Shown: positions 1 to 9,093, counted from the first letter of the stretch. The stretch: 27,953 nt of DNA from an uncultured Oscillospiraceae bacterium (GCA_900763995.1 CAAFMK010000195.1:1-27953), one strand, 5' to 3'. Numbers and translations: made by a program. Notes: generated from the sequence alone by a model not told the origin.

Positions 1-6
1 GGCCCA

Positions 7-342
7 CTACAGGCCCATCCGGCCCAGAATGAACGCCGCCACAGCGGCCAGCACCGCCCAGACCAGCTTGTCCACAATGGCATCCAGCCGTTTGGCGGGC
101 TTGGTCTGCTGCTGTTCCTGCCAGGCAATGACCTTGTCAATATTCTGGTTCATGGTGGACAGCTGTGTATCCAGCCGGGCATCCCGGGCGATCTGTCTCC
201 GCTGCCAGTCGTAGAAATCACTGTGGAACTTTCTGGAGGTGGTTCTCCACTCCTCCAGATCCTGAATCCGGTGTTCCAGTTCCAGTGCCCGTTCCAGACC
301 AATACAGCCCCTTGTGGGATCTGCTACACATCTCTCATTCAC
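7..342 (-). CDS. XhlA-like phage membrane protein (haemolysin XhlA family)
   Basis: 111 residues starting at GTG (342) behind GGAGGTTGAGCA. Residues about 15-80 are charged and heptad-like (ERALELEHRIQDLEEW, then QLSTMNQNIDKVIAWQ), consistent with a coiled coil. Residues about 90-108 form one hydrophobic segment (LVWAVLAAVAAFILG), ending two residues before the stop. A soluble helical N-terminus with a single C-terminal anchor is the XhlA layout of PBSX, where the protein sits at the membrane and helps holin and endolysin in lysis. It is the last gene before the left edge, directly after the tail fibre, where a lysis module is expected. Stop codon is TAG. Family assignment rests on architecture and position; another small phage coiled-coil membrane protein is possible. 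Confidence 0.62.
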   Translation of the reverse strand: MNERCVADPTRGCIGLERALELEHRIQDLEEWRTTSRKFHSDFYDWQRRQIARDARLDTQLSTMNQNIDKVIAWQEQQQTKPAKRLDAIVDKLVWAVLAAVAAFILGRMGL

Positions 343-374
343 TGCTCAACCTCCTTTCCCTCTTTGACCGCAAG

Positions 375-1847
375 TTATGGTATGACTCCTTTCTTCACCA
401 GCATTTGATACAGCTGGTCAAGTGTAAGCCCGCCGGGCAATCTCACGGCCTCCGCTACCGTCATGGGATACTGCTTGGCACCCTCCTTTCCCTCGCACTG
501 GATAATGTCACATCGGCCCCCGGTGTACCTGATAGGAGTTTTGGTATATGTCCAGATCCGTGTGGCGGTCACCGGGCCGCTGCCTGCCTGCACGGTAGCT
601 TTTATGGTAATGGTGCCTTTCTCGGCACCTGTGGGGATGTCCAGAATGGAAATAGCCTGGGGTGTCCCACTGTCTACAGTTCCACTGAACACCAGCAGCC
701 CATTGATGGTGATCGTCCCTGTGATGGGCTTGCCCGTGTCCGTTGAGATGGAGTAGGGCACATCACTGACCAGCGTGCCCAGGTCGCTGTCGCTTCCAGA
801 GATAGATAGAACAGATTCTGAGACGATTGGGATCGCTGGGCCGGTGCTATACTCGCCATAGGAGCCACCCACCATCGCCGCCACCCGATACTGGACACTT
901 GTCCACTTTCCAGCGGTGTCAGAGTAGGAAAGCTCCGCCCCGCTGTAGATCTGTGACCAGCTGCTGTCCGTGTTGGCCTTGCGCTCCAGCTTGTAGCTGG
1001 TGGCCTGTGTGACCGATGACCAGGAGATAGGGATGGGCTGACCCGTCATGCCCTGTAAAGGTACTGTGAGTGATGGTGGACTCAGAACATTGGCCCAGCT
1101 GCCTTGTGTATACTCACCCCACTGTCCATAGCTGTCCTTGGCTCTTACCCGGAAACAGATGGTATTTGTATTTGGTGGAATCGTTGCTGTAAAGTTGGTA
1201 TTTGTTGGCGATCCTGCCACGACCCAATCATTCCCACCATTGACTGCATAGCTGATCTCATACCCTGTGACACTATAGTTGGTGTTGCTGGTTGCTGCTG
1301 GCCAACTGATCCCCACAGACTGATGCAGTATAGTGCTTGGGTAGGTCAAATGACTGACAGGGGTTGGGCTTTGCACAGTCCCTTGCCATGCGTACCAGCT
1401 CCCACCCTGTTCTCCATAGTTTGGATAGGTGCCGGGAGATGTGGAATACACATACTCTTGAAAACTACCCTGTTTCGCTTTTGCCTTGTATCCAATCCAA
1501 ACACCGTTACCAAATGAGATCCCATCAGATTCACGATAGATGTAATGGGCCTCGCCTGATGTTCCAAAAGAAGCGTGAAAGCATTCGCTTGGATTTTCTT
1601 TCAGTGCTATAGTGCGCCCATGGTTAACATACATACGATCGAACTGGTCATAATTGCTTGATCTTCTCCAGTTACCGACAAATTTTCCTGTGTTGGGATC
1701 TACTTGTGGTTCACCCCAAGTAGATCCTGTACCTGAAAGATCTGCTTCAAAGAGTCTGTATGGGTCACATTTCACTATAGATGGGATAGAAATCGATGTT
1801 TTTTCCCATTGGATGGAACTTTTGTACCACTTGTGATAAGTACCCAT
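375..1847 (-). CDS. Tail fibre or host-recognition protein with fibronectin type III domains
   Basis: 490 residues. ATG at 1847 sits 9 nt after GGGAGG; a GTG six bases upstream (1853) overlaps the previous stop but lies too close to that site. Residues about 1-155 are aromatic- and Gly-rich with no family I recognise. Residues about 160-255 and 258-342 look like two FnIII beta-sandwich domains (GYEISYAVNGG...FRVRAKDSYGQW, then SYKLERKA...YRVAAMVGGSYGEYS). Residues 343-465 are another beta-rich domain, followed by a conserved-looking end (LTLDQLYQMLVKKGVIP). Position after the collar-fibre gene and before the lysis gene fits an adhesin on the baseplate. Composition is mosaic: 1621-1680 has 24 G/C of 60, while 661-720 has 33 of 60. 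Receptor unknown. Confidence 0.72.
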   Translation of the reverse strand: MGTYHKWYKSSIQWEKTSISIPSIVKCDPYRLFEADLSGTGSTWGEPQVDPNTGKFVGNWRRSSNYDQFDRMYVNHGRTIALKENPSECFHASFGTSGEAHYIYRESDGISFGNGVWIGYKAKAKQGSFQEYVYSTSPGTYPNYGEQGGSWYAWQGTVQSPTPVSHLTYPSTILHQSVGISWPAATSNTNYSVTGYEISYAVNGGNDWVVAGSPTNTNFTATIPPNTNTICFRVRAKDSYGQWGEYTQGSWANVLSPPSLTVPLQGMTGQPIPISWSSVTQATSYKLERKANTDSSWSQIYSGAELSYSDTAGKWTSVQYRVAAMVGGSYGEYSTGPAIPIVSESVLSISGSDSDLGTLVSDVPYSISTDTGKPITGTITINGLLVFSGTVDSGTPQAISILDIPTGAEKGTITIKATVQAGSGPVTATRIWTYTKTPIRYTGGRCDIIQCEGKEGAKQYPMTVAEAVRLPGGLTLDQLYQMLVKKGVIP

Positions 1848-1849
1848 CC

Positions 1850-2428
1850 TCACGCACCTCCCGCCACATTGTACTTTTGGACAACCGTCCCGTTCAGCCC
1901 GCCCAGAGCTGGTAGAAACTCCTCCGGCACCAGACCGTCCGGGCCAAGGGGAGCCACGCCCCCGGGTGCGCTCTTTTGCTCCAGCGGGATAAATACCAAA
2001 CTGCTATCCACCACAGCTGTGATATTGGCTTTTTCGGAGAAGATCAGCTCGACACCGAATTGAAATTCCCGCAGCTGAACAGTTCCCGCCTGAATTTCTT
2101 CTCCGGACCCATAACCATTGCCATAGGCCAGGATGATCTCGCCCTTGTCCGGATCTGTGGCCAGCAGGGCCAGCTCCTCAAAGACAAAGGCCTCCATATC
2201 TCGGTTGATAAACTGGCCCATCACAACCGCCCTAGGCCCCTTGTTTTCCACAGATGCAATAGGCAGATATTTGAGGGGTTGCTGCACCCGCTCCACATTC
2301 TCCAGCAGACTGCCGCCGGGGAGGGCCTTTGTCCCGATCTGCCACCGGGTCACTGGTATATACGCTCCAGCGGGTACTTTGGCCAGCAGCGCTGCCCCCG
2401 CTTTTGTCAGTTCACACTTTGGGATCAC
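1850..2428 (-). CDS. Phage tail-collar fibre protein
   Basis: 192 residues from GTG at 2428, which is 6 nt after AAGGTGG; a longer reading to 2602 would overlap the preceding gene by about 190 bases and has no ribosome site. The N-terminus (CELTKAGAALLAKVPAG, then TRWQIGTKALPGG) matches the start of the tail-collar fibre family found in Mu-like and PBSX-like phages, which attaches the fibre to the baseplate. The middle carries a typical beta stretch (VMGQFINRDMEAFVFEELALLATD). The C-terminus (GVAPLGPDGLVPEEFLPA) is the short repeat often found where collar proteins join a distal fibre. It overlaps the upstream gene by 17 bp and the downstream fibre by up to 3 bp, so the three are probably translationally coupled. 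Confidence 0.8.
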   Translation of the reverse strand: MIPKCELTKAGAALLAKVPAGAYIPVTRWQIGTKALPGGSLLENVERVQQPLKYLPIASVENKGPRAVVMGQFINRDMEAFVFEELALLATDPDKGEIILAYGNGYGSGEEIQAGTVQLREFQFGVELIFSEKANITAVVDSSLVFIPLEQKSAPGGVAPLGPDGLVPEEFLPALGGLNGTVVQKYNVAGGA

Positions 2429-2957
2429 GACAATCCACCTTCCAAACGTTTTTATCTCCCTGTCTTGGCAGACAGCCCACATAGACTGAGGTGGGGCAGG
2501 TCTCCCGGTATCCAATGGTCCAGGCCAGATGGGCGGGCTTGACCTCATTGATTGCTGCCACAAGGTCGGCCTTGTGCTCCACCTCGCCAGTAGTTCCCAC
2601 ATACCAGATCACAAAATGGTACTGGTCATGTAATTCCACAATCTCAACGGGAAATGTGGAAAACACTTGAGCGATCCCCTTGATTTTTTCCCGGGTGCTG
2701 GTGCCAGTGCCCTTGATTTTACCCAGTACACGGGTGCGCCGCTGCTGGGTGCCCTGGGTGTAATCGGTGGGAATGCCATAGGCATCTTCCCACAGCTCCA
2801 GTCCCCACCAGCTGGCGGTGCTGGGGATCAGCTGGGCAAGGGTAAACTCAAGATCCTGCTCCACACGCTCCACCAAATTGTGCAGCACCCGCTGTAGCTC
2901 TGCATCCTGTGGGCTGCGCTGGTAGTGCTGGGGCAGGTCCTCAATCAGTGGCTTCAT
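2412..2957 (-). CDS. Baseplate protein, DUF2313 / YmfQ (Mu gp48-like)
   Basis: 181 residues, ATG at 2957 after GGAGGTACAAGTCG. The start (LIEDLPQHYQRSPQDAELQRVLHNLVERVEQDLEFTLAQLIPSTASWWGLELWEDAYGI) is the family signature: these proteins open with LPxYY and have a WGLxxWExxxGI motif. The C-terminal half (REKIKGIAQVFSTFPVEIVE...VKPAHLAWTI) is the usual small alpha/beta domain. The family lies next to the baseplate J protein in Mu (gp48) and in PBSX-like tails and closes the wedge near the fibres. The gene overlaps its upstream neighbour by 17 bp and its downstream neighbour by 17 bp. Confidence 0.85.
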   Translation of the reverse strand: MKPLIEDLPQHYQRSPQDAELQRVLHNLVERVEQDLEFTLAQLIPSTASWWGLELWEDAYGIPTDYTQGTQQRRTRVLGKIKGTGTSTREKIKGIAQVFSTFPVEIVELHDQYHFVIWYVGTTGEVEHKADLVAAINEVKPAHLAWTIGYRETCPTSVYVGCLPRQGDKNVWKVDCRDPKV

Positions 2958-4044
2958 CGACTTGTACCTCCCTCAAAACTGGTACGCTGTCCGCTGGTAT
3001 GGTGATGTCCTCAGTCTGTTGGTTTACATTCAGGATCTTGAAATTGTCCACACCCTCAATGGTCAGCAGGATGGACAGCACCCGATTGTAGAGCAAGGTA
3101 AAGGGCTTGTCCTCCTCCGGGCCATAGCAGATGATCTGATACTTGTGCCGGATCAGCTGCTGAAGGTGTTCCCGGATCCGGCGCTCCAGCTCCTTTTGCA
3201 CCTGGGGGGCTGTGGTGCCGATCAGCGCCACACAGGCCGTGATGGAGATGTCGATTGCCTTGGCTGACACCACAGTGGGAGAGGCCCCAATGGGCTTTTT
3301 TTCGGCCACCGCCTGCTCCACCGCCGCCCGAATCTTCTCCGTGACAGCGGAAAAGCGGCTGTCCACCAGTGTCAGTCCCACTGTGCCGGGGCCATCCCAC
3401 AGCTCCACCACCTTGACCTCACCCACACCGTCCACCCCAAGGGCCCATCTGCGGTAGTCCCAGCCATTGCCGCTGGTGGCTGGCCGTTTCCGGGCCTCAT
3501 CCACCCGGGCGCACAGGGCGCTGTCCTCCTCGGGGTCGTTACCCCCAGTAGCAGCCTGATTTTGGTAGTCCTCCAGCCCCGGTATGGTGCGGTACATCCG
3601 GGTAATGGCCCCAGCTGCCACATTGTAGGCCGCCCCAAATTGGGAGGCCATCAGCTGCCCGGTGGCTGTGCCCTGTGCCGGGATGGTGACAGTCTCCGTC
3701 AAAAAGAAGTCCAGGCCGCTCTCCGTTAGAAAGACAGAGCCAGCCGGGATCACAGTCCCCTGGGTGCCTGTAAAGGTCATGGAGCACTGGGCCACTGTGC
3801 CGCTCCGGCGGTGGAGGTTGTGGTAGTCCTGAGCCACCAGATCAATAAACCGCCCACAGCTCGGGTCAATGAACAGCATGGACACCGCTGCGGGTAGGGC
3901 CTTATACAGGCGGCTGACTGCCTGGGCCAGCGGGCCCACCACAGCATCTGCATAGCTGCCTTCCATAACGGAGATGTCCAGGGAGGGGTCAATGGCATCC
4001 AGTATCTCTTTTTTGATGTTTTCTGTGGTACGATCCTCAAACAT
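2941..4044 (-). CDS. xkdT: Baseplate J-like wedge protein (XkdT family)
   Basis: 367 residues. ATG at 4044 follows GGAAGGAG by 7 nt, preferred over an ATG 18 bases upstream with no ribosome site. It begins MFEDRTTENIKKEILDAIDP, typical for baseplate J, and contains the conserved centre (GTVIPAGSVFLTESGLDFFLTE...AGAITRMYRTIPGLEDYQN, residues about 100-165) and the later signature (RRWALGVDGVGEVKVVELWDGPGTVGLTL, about 200-230). This protein forms the wedges that radiate from the hub and triggers sheath contraction. It lies between DUF2634 and DUF2313 genes, the standard order in PBSX-like tails, overlapping both by 8 and 17 bp. Confidence 0.93.
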   Translation of the reverse strand: MFEDRTTENIKKEILDAIDPSLDISVMEGSYADAVVGPLAQAVSRLYKALPAAVSMLFIDPSCGRFIDLVAQDYHNLHRRSGTVAQCSMTFTGTQGTVIPAGSVFLTESGLDFFLTETVTIPAQGTATGQLMASQFGAAYNVAAGAITRMYRTIPGLEDYQNQAATGGNDPEEDSALCARVDEARKRPATSGNGWDYRRWALGVDGVGEVKVVELWDGPGTVGLTLVDSRFSAVTEKIRAAVEQAVAEKKPIGASPTVVSAKAIDISITACVALIGTTAPQVQKELERRIREHLQQLIRHKYQIICYGPEEDKPFTLLYNRVLSILLTIEGVDNFKILNVNQQTEDITIPADSVPVLREVQVDEATD

Positions 4045-4450
4045 GGATAGACTCCTTCCCATATACCGTGCTTAATTCCACTATCATGTGAAATGTACTC
4101 CCCTCAAAATGGGTGTCCGTCACCTGCACCTCTCTAATGTAGGGGGATACCATCAGAGCCTCCACTACATAGCGCTCTGCCTCGCTGAGCTTGGTCTGTG
4201 CCTGATAGGGCTGTCCCACCAGCTGCTGGAGCTCACAGCCGTAGTCCCAGGTAAAGATGCTGTACTGGTATCTGGCTGTGTCAATGGCCCGCCATGCCCA
4301 GCCCTTGACGGCCTCCAGCCCGGTGACAAAGACCGGACTGCCCCCGGCCCACACAGGCTGTCCGGATTTATAATCCATCTGCACATCCCGATAGAGGGGA
4401 AGCTCACCTCCCTGGGTGTCAGTGGTCGGAAACATGGGGAAAATATTCAC
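4037..4450 (-). CDS. xkdS: Baseplate protein, DUF2634 (XkdS family)
   Basis: 137 residues from GTG at 4450. The family features are visible: a short N-terminal leader (MNIFPMFPTTDTQGGELPLYRDVQMDY), the GLEAVKGWAWRAIDTARYQYSIFTWDYGCELQQLVGQPY core (about 46-85) and a SEAERYVVEALMVSPYIREV segment (about 90-110). The family is related to T4 gp25-type wedge proteins that nucleate the sheath at the baseplate. Start overlaps the previous stop by 4 bp and its end overlaps the baseplate J start by 8 bp. I see no anomaly. Confidence 0.88.
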   Translation of the reverse strand: MNIFPMFPTTDTQGGELPLYRDVQMDYKSGQPVWAGGSPVFVTGLEAVKGWAWRAIDTARYQYSIFTWDYGCELQQLVGQPYQAQTKLSEAERYVVEALMVSPYIREVQVTDTHFEGSTFHMIVELSTVYGKESIHV

Positions 4451-4821
4451 AGCTGCACCACCTTGCAGATGAGGTAGTAGTCCTGCTGATCCACGCTGAG
4501 CAGTACCACACGATCCCCCTTTTTTAAAGCAAATTCGGATCGGAGCAGCTGATCTTTGGTCACCGGGGTCATAGTGCCGCCGTGGGGGCAGGTGCCCGGC
4601 AGATCGGCCACCAGCTTTTGGCTGTATCCCACCAGCAGCTGGTCATTGATCCAGATGTCCTCTTTGGTCAAAATTTGCCCATTGCAGGATACCTGTAGGC
4701 CGGACTCATCCCCCACCAGCACCTGACCAATGGCAAAGGGTGGCCTTGGCTGGTTTCCATTGGCCATCTTCCCAAAGGCGGTCATTATGGTTCCCACGCT
4801 ATCATCTATGGTATTCACCAA
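4447..4821 (-). CDS. xkdR: Baseplate protein, DUF2577 (XkdR family)
   Basis: 124 residues from GTG at 4821, about 8 nt after GGGGTGA. It has the family start (VNTIDDSVGTIMTAFGKMANGNQPR), a central stretch with two Cys and a His (PGTCPHGG, about 78-85) and the C-terminal beta strand set (ALKKGDRVVLLSVDQQDYYLICKVVQL) that ends these small OB-like proteins. In PBSX-like phages this gene always sits between the hub protein (XkdQ) and DUF2634, as here, and is thought to form part of the spike or hub. It starts 10 nt after the XkdQ stop. Confidence 0.85.
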   Translation of the reverse strand: MVNTIDDSVGTIMTAFGKMANGNQPRPPFAIGQVLVGDESGLQVSCNGQILTKEDIWINDQLLVGYSQKLVADLPGTCPHGGTMTPVTKDQLLRSEFALKKGDRVVLLSVDQQDYYLICKVVQL

Positions 4822-4831
4822 AAAATCACCC

Positions 4832-5824
4832 CTATCTCAACTCAGACCCCGCAGAGGTGGAGGCCATAATACTGCGAAAGTTCAGCCGGAACTTTCCAAA
4901 GTGCTGCTTATTTTTCCAGGTGTGGGTGTCACTATCCACCCAGAACAGCCCCCTGGCACCGCTCCCTGTGTCCCGTAGGACAACGGCCTGACCGCTGACC
5001 AGCTCCAGTGGCGGGTCTAACACCTCCACAGTCAGGGACTGCTGGAGCCCATGGTCATCCAACCAGGCCTGCGCCTCTTGGCTGGCATCCTCTCCACGCC
5101 GTTGGATCACGATATGCTCCAGCCGACCATTGAGGGCCTGAGAGCCATCATCCCCCACACGGCGCACCAGCTGGCCGTCATCGGTGTAGATGGCCACACT
5201 GTTGCACAGCTTTGTGATGTCCCAGGTATTGGTCACACCCATGGTCTGTACAACTTCCAGGCTGGCACTGGACGGTTTCTCTATGACCTCCAATTTCCCG
5301 TCCCCAGAGAATCTGGCTATGTAGCGCTTTCCAGTCTGCTCTCCAGCCAGACCATACAGGGTGGAGATGATCCGATCCAGCTCCACCCCGGGAAACTTGC
5401 GGCTGACCAGTGCCCCGGTGCCGGCCAAATTGCCCACCGGGATACCAAAGTCCTGGCACAGTGCTGCCACTGCCCCCTCGGGAGAGGTGTCCCGGAACTT
5501 ATACCAGCCCCGATTCCCGGCCAGATAACGCCCGCCGTCCAGGGCTGATACATCCGCCACAGAGTTTTTTGTGGTCACTGTGCTTTTGAGGAGACGGCCC
5601 ACAAAGCGGGTCACGCCACGGTGGCGGAAGGTGAGGGTGGCCCCCTCCACCAGCTGGGGTGGGGTTATGCTGCCATCCCTTGGCACCACAATAGCCACCT
5701 GCAGCTCTCTGGCGATCTGCTGTATGGAGCCTGACCAGTGTATTGCCTGTACCAGCTGGGTCAGGTCTCGCCCCTGCCCACCGTTGGGGGGGTGCAGGGT
5801 CAGCTGATAGGTATATTGGGACAT
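4832..5824 (-). CDS. xkdQ: Tail hub protein (XkdQ family)
   Basis: 330 residues, ATG at 5824 behind AAGGAGGTGTGCA. It belongs to the XkdQ / late-control-D type hub family. Residues about 10-110 give the first beta domain (LTQLVQAIHWSGSIQQIARELQVAIV, then TLTFRHRGVTRFVGRLLKSTVTT), followed by ALDGGRYLAGNRGWYKFRDTSPEGAVAALCQDFGI and, near the end, GDDGSQALNGRLEHIV...EAQAWLDDHGLQQSLTVEVLD. These proteins form the ring that joins the tail tube to the spike. It lies between the LysM protein and DUF2577. Its stop is TAG, with the next gene's ribosome site immediately downstream, which shows TAG is a genuine terminator in this genome. Confidence 0.86.
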   Translation of the reverse strand: MSQYTYQLTLHPPNGGQGRDLTQLVQAIHWSGSIQQIARELQVAIVVPRDGSITPPQLVEGATLTFRHRGVTRFVGRLLKSTVTTKNSVADVSALDGGRYLAGNRGWYKFRDTSPEGAVAALCQDFGIPVGNLAGTGALVSRKFPGVELDRIISTLYGLAGEQTGKRYIARFSGDGKLEVIEKPSSASLEVVQTMGVTNTWDITKLCNSVAIYTDDGQLVRRVGDDGSQALNGRLEHIVIQRRGEDASQEAQAWLDDHGLQQSLTVEVLDPPLELVSGQAVVLRDTGSGARGLFWVDSDTHTWKNKQHFGKFRLNFRSIMASTSAGSELR

Positions 5825-5835
5825 TGCACACCTCC

Positions 5836-6579
5836 TTACCCCAGTTTCCAGCCGTCACCTGTCCAGCTGCTTTTGATGCCCTCTGCAAGCTCCACACTTT
5901 TGCTGGTGGTGCCTGTACTGGGTAGATCATTGGCAGGGGGGATGGTAAGCACCTGTCCGGGGTAGATCAAATTGGGATTTTTAATAAATGGATTTGCCGC
6001 CGCCAGTTTTTTATAGTCCGTCCCCTTGCCATAAAATTTCTTGGCAATGTTCCAAAGACAGTCCCCTTTTTGCACTGTGTAAGTCTTTACAGCGGCGGCC
6101 CCTGTCTGGCTGTCTCGGGCGGTGCCGCCGCCGCTGTTACCGCTGCCGGATACTGGCAGGACAGGGGATTCCGGCTTGCGCCACTGGGCCAGGGAGATGG
6201 TCAGATACAGGTCGTTGGTGCCGTCCCGCTCCCCCTGAACCACCTCTTTGATGATGATGGAGGCGTTGACCGGGGTGCCGGATACGATCCAGCGCAGTTT
6301 TGCCCCCTTGTCACACCACACCTCCAGGTCATAGAGATATTCATAAGGGGCGGCTCTGGCCCCCGGCACACAAAAGGGATATATCTGGGCGGGCAACATC
6401 ACATCCTCCAGAGTGCACTCACCCATCTCCCGGCCACCGGGCAGATTGATTTCTCCCAGCTGATCCAGCCGCACAGACTCGATCCGGCTTGGGTGCCGCC
6501 AGAAATATTCTGTTGGGGTCACGGGTAGGATCAGCTCCTTGCCTGTGGCCTCCTCCACAAATGACATGATACGCAGCAT
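5836..6579 (-). CDS. xkdP: Baseplate protein with C-terminal LysM domain (XkdP family)
   Basis: 247 residues. ATG at 6579 is placed 5 nt after GGGGGTG; longer readings run into the tape-measure gene. The N-terminal part (about 8-135, KELILPVTPTEYFWRHPSRIE) is the gp53-like baseplate domain, followed by a Ser/Gly-rich linker (about 143-163). One LysM repeat spans about 166-213 (YTVQKGDCLWNIAKKFYG...NPNLIYPGQVLTIP), which binds peptidoglycan. The protein links tape measure and hub and may grip the cell wall during injection. The start lies 5 nt inside the 3' end of no other gene: it begins just after the tape-measure stop at 6584 in the opposite sense of numbering, that is, transcriptionally adjacent. 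Confidence 0.85.
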   Translation of the reverse strand: MLRIMSFVEEATGKELILPVTPTEYFWRHPSRIESVRLDQLGEINLPGGREMGECTLEDVMLPAQIYPFCVPGARAAPYEYLYDLEVWCDKGAKLRWIVSGTPVNASIIIKEVVQGERDGTNDLYLTISLAQWRKPESPVLPVSGSGNSGGGTARDSQTGAAAVKTYTVQKGDCLWNIAKKFYGKGTDYKKLAAANPFIKNPNLIYPGQVLTIPPANDLPSTGTTSKSVELAEGIKSSWTGDGWKLG

Positions 6580-6583
6580 ATCC

Positions 6584-9091
6584 TCACCCCCTGAATCCGG
6601 CCAGCATTTTCCGGGTGACCACATCAGCAATGGCTTGGGCCACTTGTTCAGCATCCATCCCGGCCCCAAAGGTATTGTTGGATACCGTGATATGGATCGT
6701 GGGCTGATTGGCTGCATCATCCATTGCCCTGGTCTCCTGTGCGGTGAGCACTCGCTCCCCCTCATGGAGCAGGGCGGCGTAGTTATTGTATGGAACCCGG
6801 TTCAGGCCAGTGGCGTGGCCAGAAAACTCCGATTCACTCAGCATCCCAGGGCGGTATTTTGAGAACATAGCCGGACTGGTATATCCCTTGGCACTGGTGG
6901 TGGGGCGCTGCGGGTTGCCACGGTTGGATACAGGGTCCGAATCCCAGGCTGCACTCCGCTGTGGGTTGCTGTTGTTCATGGGCACATAACCCTTGAGCGC
7001 CTCTGATGCATAACCGGCCAAAAAGCCCTTGTCCCGCTCCTGAGCCAGGGAGTAGGCACCTGTGGCTGCCTCCAGTGCTGTGGTGTTGTTGCGCAGTGCA
7101 GCCAAGGATTCCTCCTCAGCCTTTTGGACGGCCTTATATTGGTCGCTGACCTCAAAGGCGGCTGTGGCGATCCCCTCGGCCACATCCAGAGCGGACTGCA
7201 TCTCCAGCGCCGCCTTTTTGTCTCCCGTGGCCTCATATCGGGTGCTGGCATCCATGTACCGTTTCCGCTGCTCTTGCAGGCTCTCCGCCGCCTTGTCATC
7301 ATAGAGGGTGGTGTCCTGTCCCAGCAGCACTGCTGACTGGGCCTCTATGCGGTACTGGGTTTGGAGGTTATCAAGGTAGGCCTGATTTTCTCCGGCAATC
7401 TTCTGCATATTTTTCAGGGAATCCCCCAGGGGGCCGTCATAGGTGCTGAGCTCCCAGTCTATTCCGGTCTTGCGGACAGCGTTAAAGCCATCGCCGTATC
7501 CGCTCTCAATCTCCGTCATGGCATCGGCCAGTGTGGATGTAAGGCCGTTGAAGGTCTTTGACATTTCATCCATCGCCCCGCCGTACATGGAGACCATACC
7601 GGCCTGGATGATATTGACTGCATCTCGGCCATTGATGTCTCCCTTGGAGATCATCCCATAGATCTGGTCTTTGCTTTTGCCCAGACCGTCTGACAGCATT
7701 CCAATGACATCTACGCCACGCTCCTGGAAGATGTTGAGATATTCCAGAGATGCTTTGCCGCTGCTCTGCATCCGGCTCATGGACTGGGCCATAGTGCCCA
7801 TATCCTGTGCTGTGACACCCACAGCGCTGCCAGCATCACCAATGGCGGTCATCAGGTCAAGCATCCGTTTTGGATCATCTCCAAACCCTGTGGCCAGAGC
7901 ACGGCTCATAGTCGTCAAGTCACTGTACTCCAGCGGGGTACGGGCTGCGGTGTCCCGCAGGTCGCTCAAAAAGGAGTGACTGTCCTCACCCTCAAGCAGA
8001 CGGCTAAAGGCAAGGGCATCCAATTCCCGCTGGGCGGCGGTGGCCTTGCCCCGCTCCCCAGCCTCCTGCTGCTGGGTCTGCTGCTCATCATATAGCCCAG
8101 TGTAGTAGGTCTTAAAGGCATCATCTCTGGCCTGCATGGCCTGCGATCCACCAGATGCCAGTCCCAGTACACCACCAATGGCAGCACCAACAGCGGCACC
8201 GATAGGGGTGGCAATAGAGCCAAGGGCTGCACCGCTCATGGCACCACTCAGACCGCTGGAGAAGATGGAGCCTGCTTCACCGCCCATGGATGACCCGGCC
8301 AGGGCTCCGGCCCAGTCCCCCAAAACATCGCCAGCCATATCGATCAGGCCAGCTTTGCCAAGGGATGCCAGAAAGCCGGATTCCCCACCACCTGCATGAT
8401 TTTTGTTTCGGCTGGCAAGCCCTGCAGCCTCCTCCATGTCTTTTGTGGTTCGACGCACCTGCCGTTCCACCATCTCGTACTGCTGCTTGATGCGATTGAG
8501 ATTGGCCTCTTGCTCTCTCCATGCTTGTCGGGCAGATTCTCGCTCTTCATCTGAACCGACCAAGATACTGGAGATTGATTTAGATCTTTCCGCTTTTGCA
8601 AGCTCTCGTGCAGTATGGCGCACCTGCTGCTCCACTGTTAGGCACTGCTTCTTCACATTCTCTAAATTTTTAGATGCTCTATCCCAGTCTGCCTGTGCGG
8701 CTTCCCGCTCAGCATCTGTGGCACTCTTGCCAAGGGCCTTAAATGCTTTTCTTGCATCTGAGCACTCCCGCTTTGCCTGAGATAGATTGAGGTTCATGGA
8801 TACTTTCATTGAGTTGAGATGGTCAAATTGCTCTTGCAGCCCTTTGATAGCCCGTTCTGTGTCAGATGTACTCTTACTAAGGGATAAAAACTGCTTTTTG
8901 GCATCCTCAGTCTGCTTTTTGGCATTGTCCATCTCAACCTTTAGAGACACCTTGGTTTCATTGAGTTGATCCAGTTCATATTCCAGCGCTTTCACATCAT
9001 GGCGGAAATCGGTCATGCTGTTTTTGATCCCCACCAGTGCCAGGGACATATTGTCCTTGACATTCATTGCAATGCTCACCTCAGAGCCCAT
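6584..9091 (-). CDS. Tail tape measure protein
   Basis: 835 residues, the longest gene here, ATG at 9091 after GAGGAGGACTGACC. Residues about 30-235 are an almost continuous coiled coil, with internal similarity between segments such as QVRHTARELAKAE and QVRRTTKDMEEAA. Residues about 240-320 are Gly/Ala/Ser-rich and hydrophobic (IATPIGAAVGAAIGGVLGLASGG), the segment thought to enter the membrane during DNA injection. A second helical region follows. The C-terminus has the signature GLNRVPYNNYAALLHEGERVLTA and ends in a helix. The protein sets tail length and guides tube assembly. It follows the chaperone pair and precedes XkdP, as expected. Confidence 0.92.
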   Translation of the reverse strand: MGSEVSIAMNVKDNMSLALVGIKNSMTDFRHDVKALEYELDQLNETKVSLKVEMDNAKKQTEDAKKQFLSLSKSTSDTERAIKGLQEQFDHLNSMKVSMNLNLSQAKRECSDARKAFKALGKSATDAEREAAQADWDRASKNLENVKKQCLTVEQQVRHTARELAKAERSKSISSILVGSDEERESARQAWREQEANLNRIKQQYEMVERQVRRTTKDMEEAAGLASRNKNHAGGGESGFLASLGKAGLIDMAGDVLGDWAGALAGSSMGGEAGSIFSSGLSGAMSGAALGSIATPIGAAVGAAIGGVLGLASGGSQAMQARDDAFKTYYTGLYDEQQTQQQEAGERGKATAAQRELDALAFSRLLEGEDSHSFLSDLRDTAARTPLEYSDLTTMSRALATGFGDDPKRMLDLMTAIGDAGSAVGVTAQDMGTMAQSMSRMQSSGKASLEYLNIFQERGVDVIGMLSDGLGKSKDQIYGMISKGDINGRDAVNIIQAGMVSMYGGAMDEMSKTFNGLTSTLADAMTEIESGYGDGFNAVRKTGIDWELSTYDGPLGDSLKNMQKIAGENQAYLDNLQTQYRIEAQSAVLLGQDTTLYDDKAAESLQEQRKRYMDASTRYEATGDKKAALEMQSALDVAEGIATAAFEVSDQYKAVQKAEEESLAALRNNTTALEAATGAYSLAQERDKGFLAGYASEALKGYVPMNNSNPQRSAAWDSDPVSNRGNPQRPTTSAKGYTSPAMFSKYRPGMLSESEFSGHATGLNRVPYNNYAALLHEGERVLTAQETRAMDDAANQPTIHITVSNNTFGAGMDAEQVAQAIADVVTRKMLAGFRG

Positions 9092-9093
9092 GG

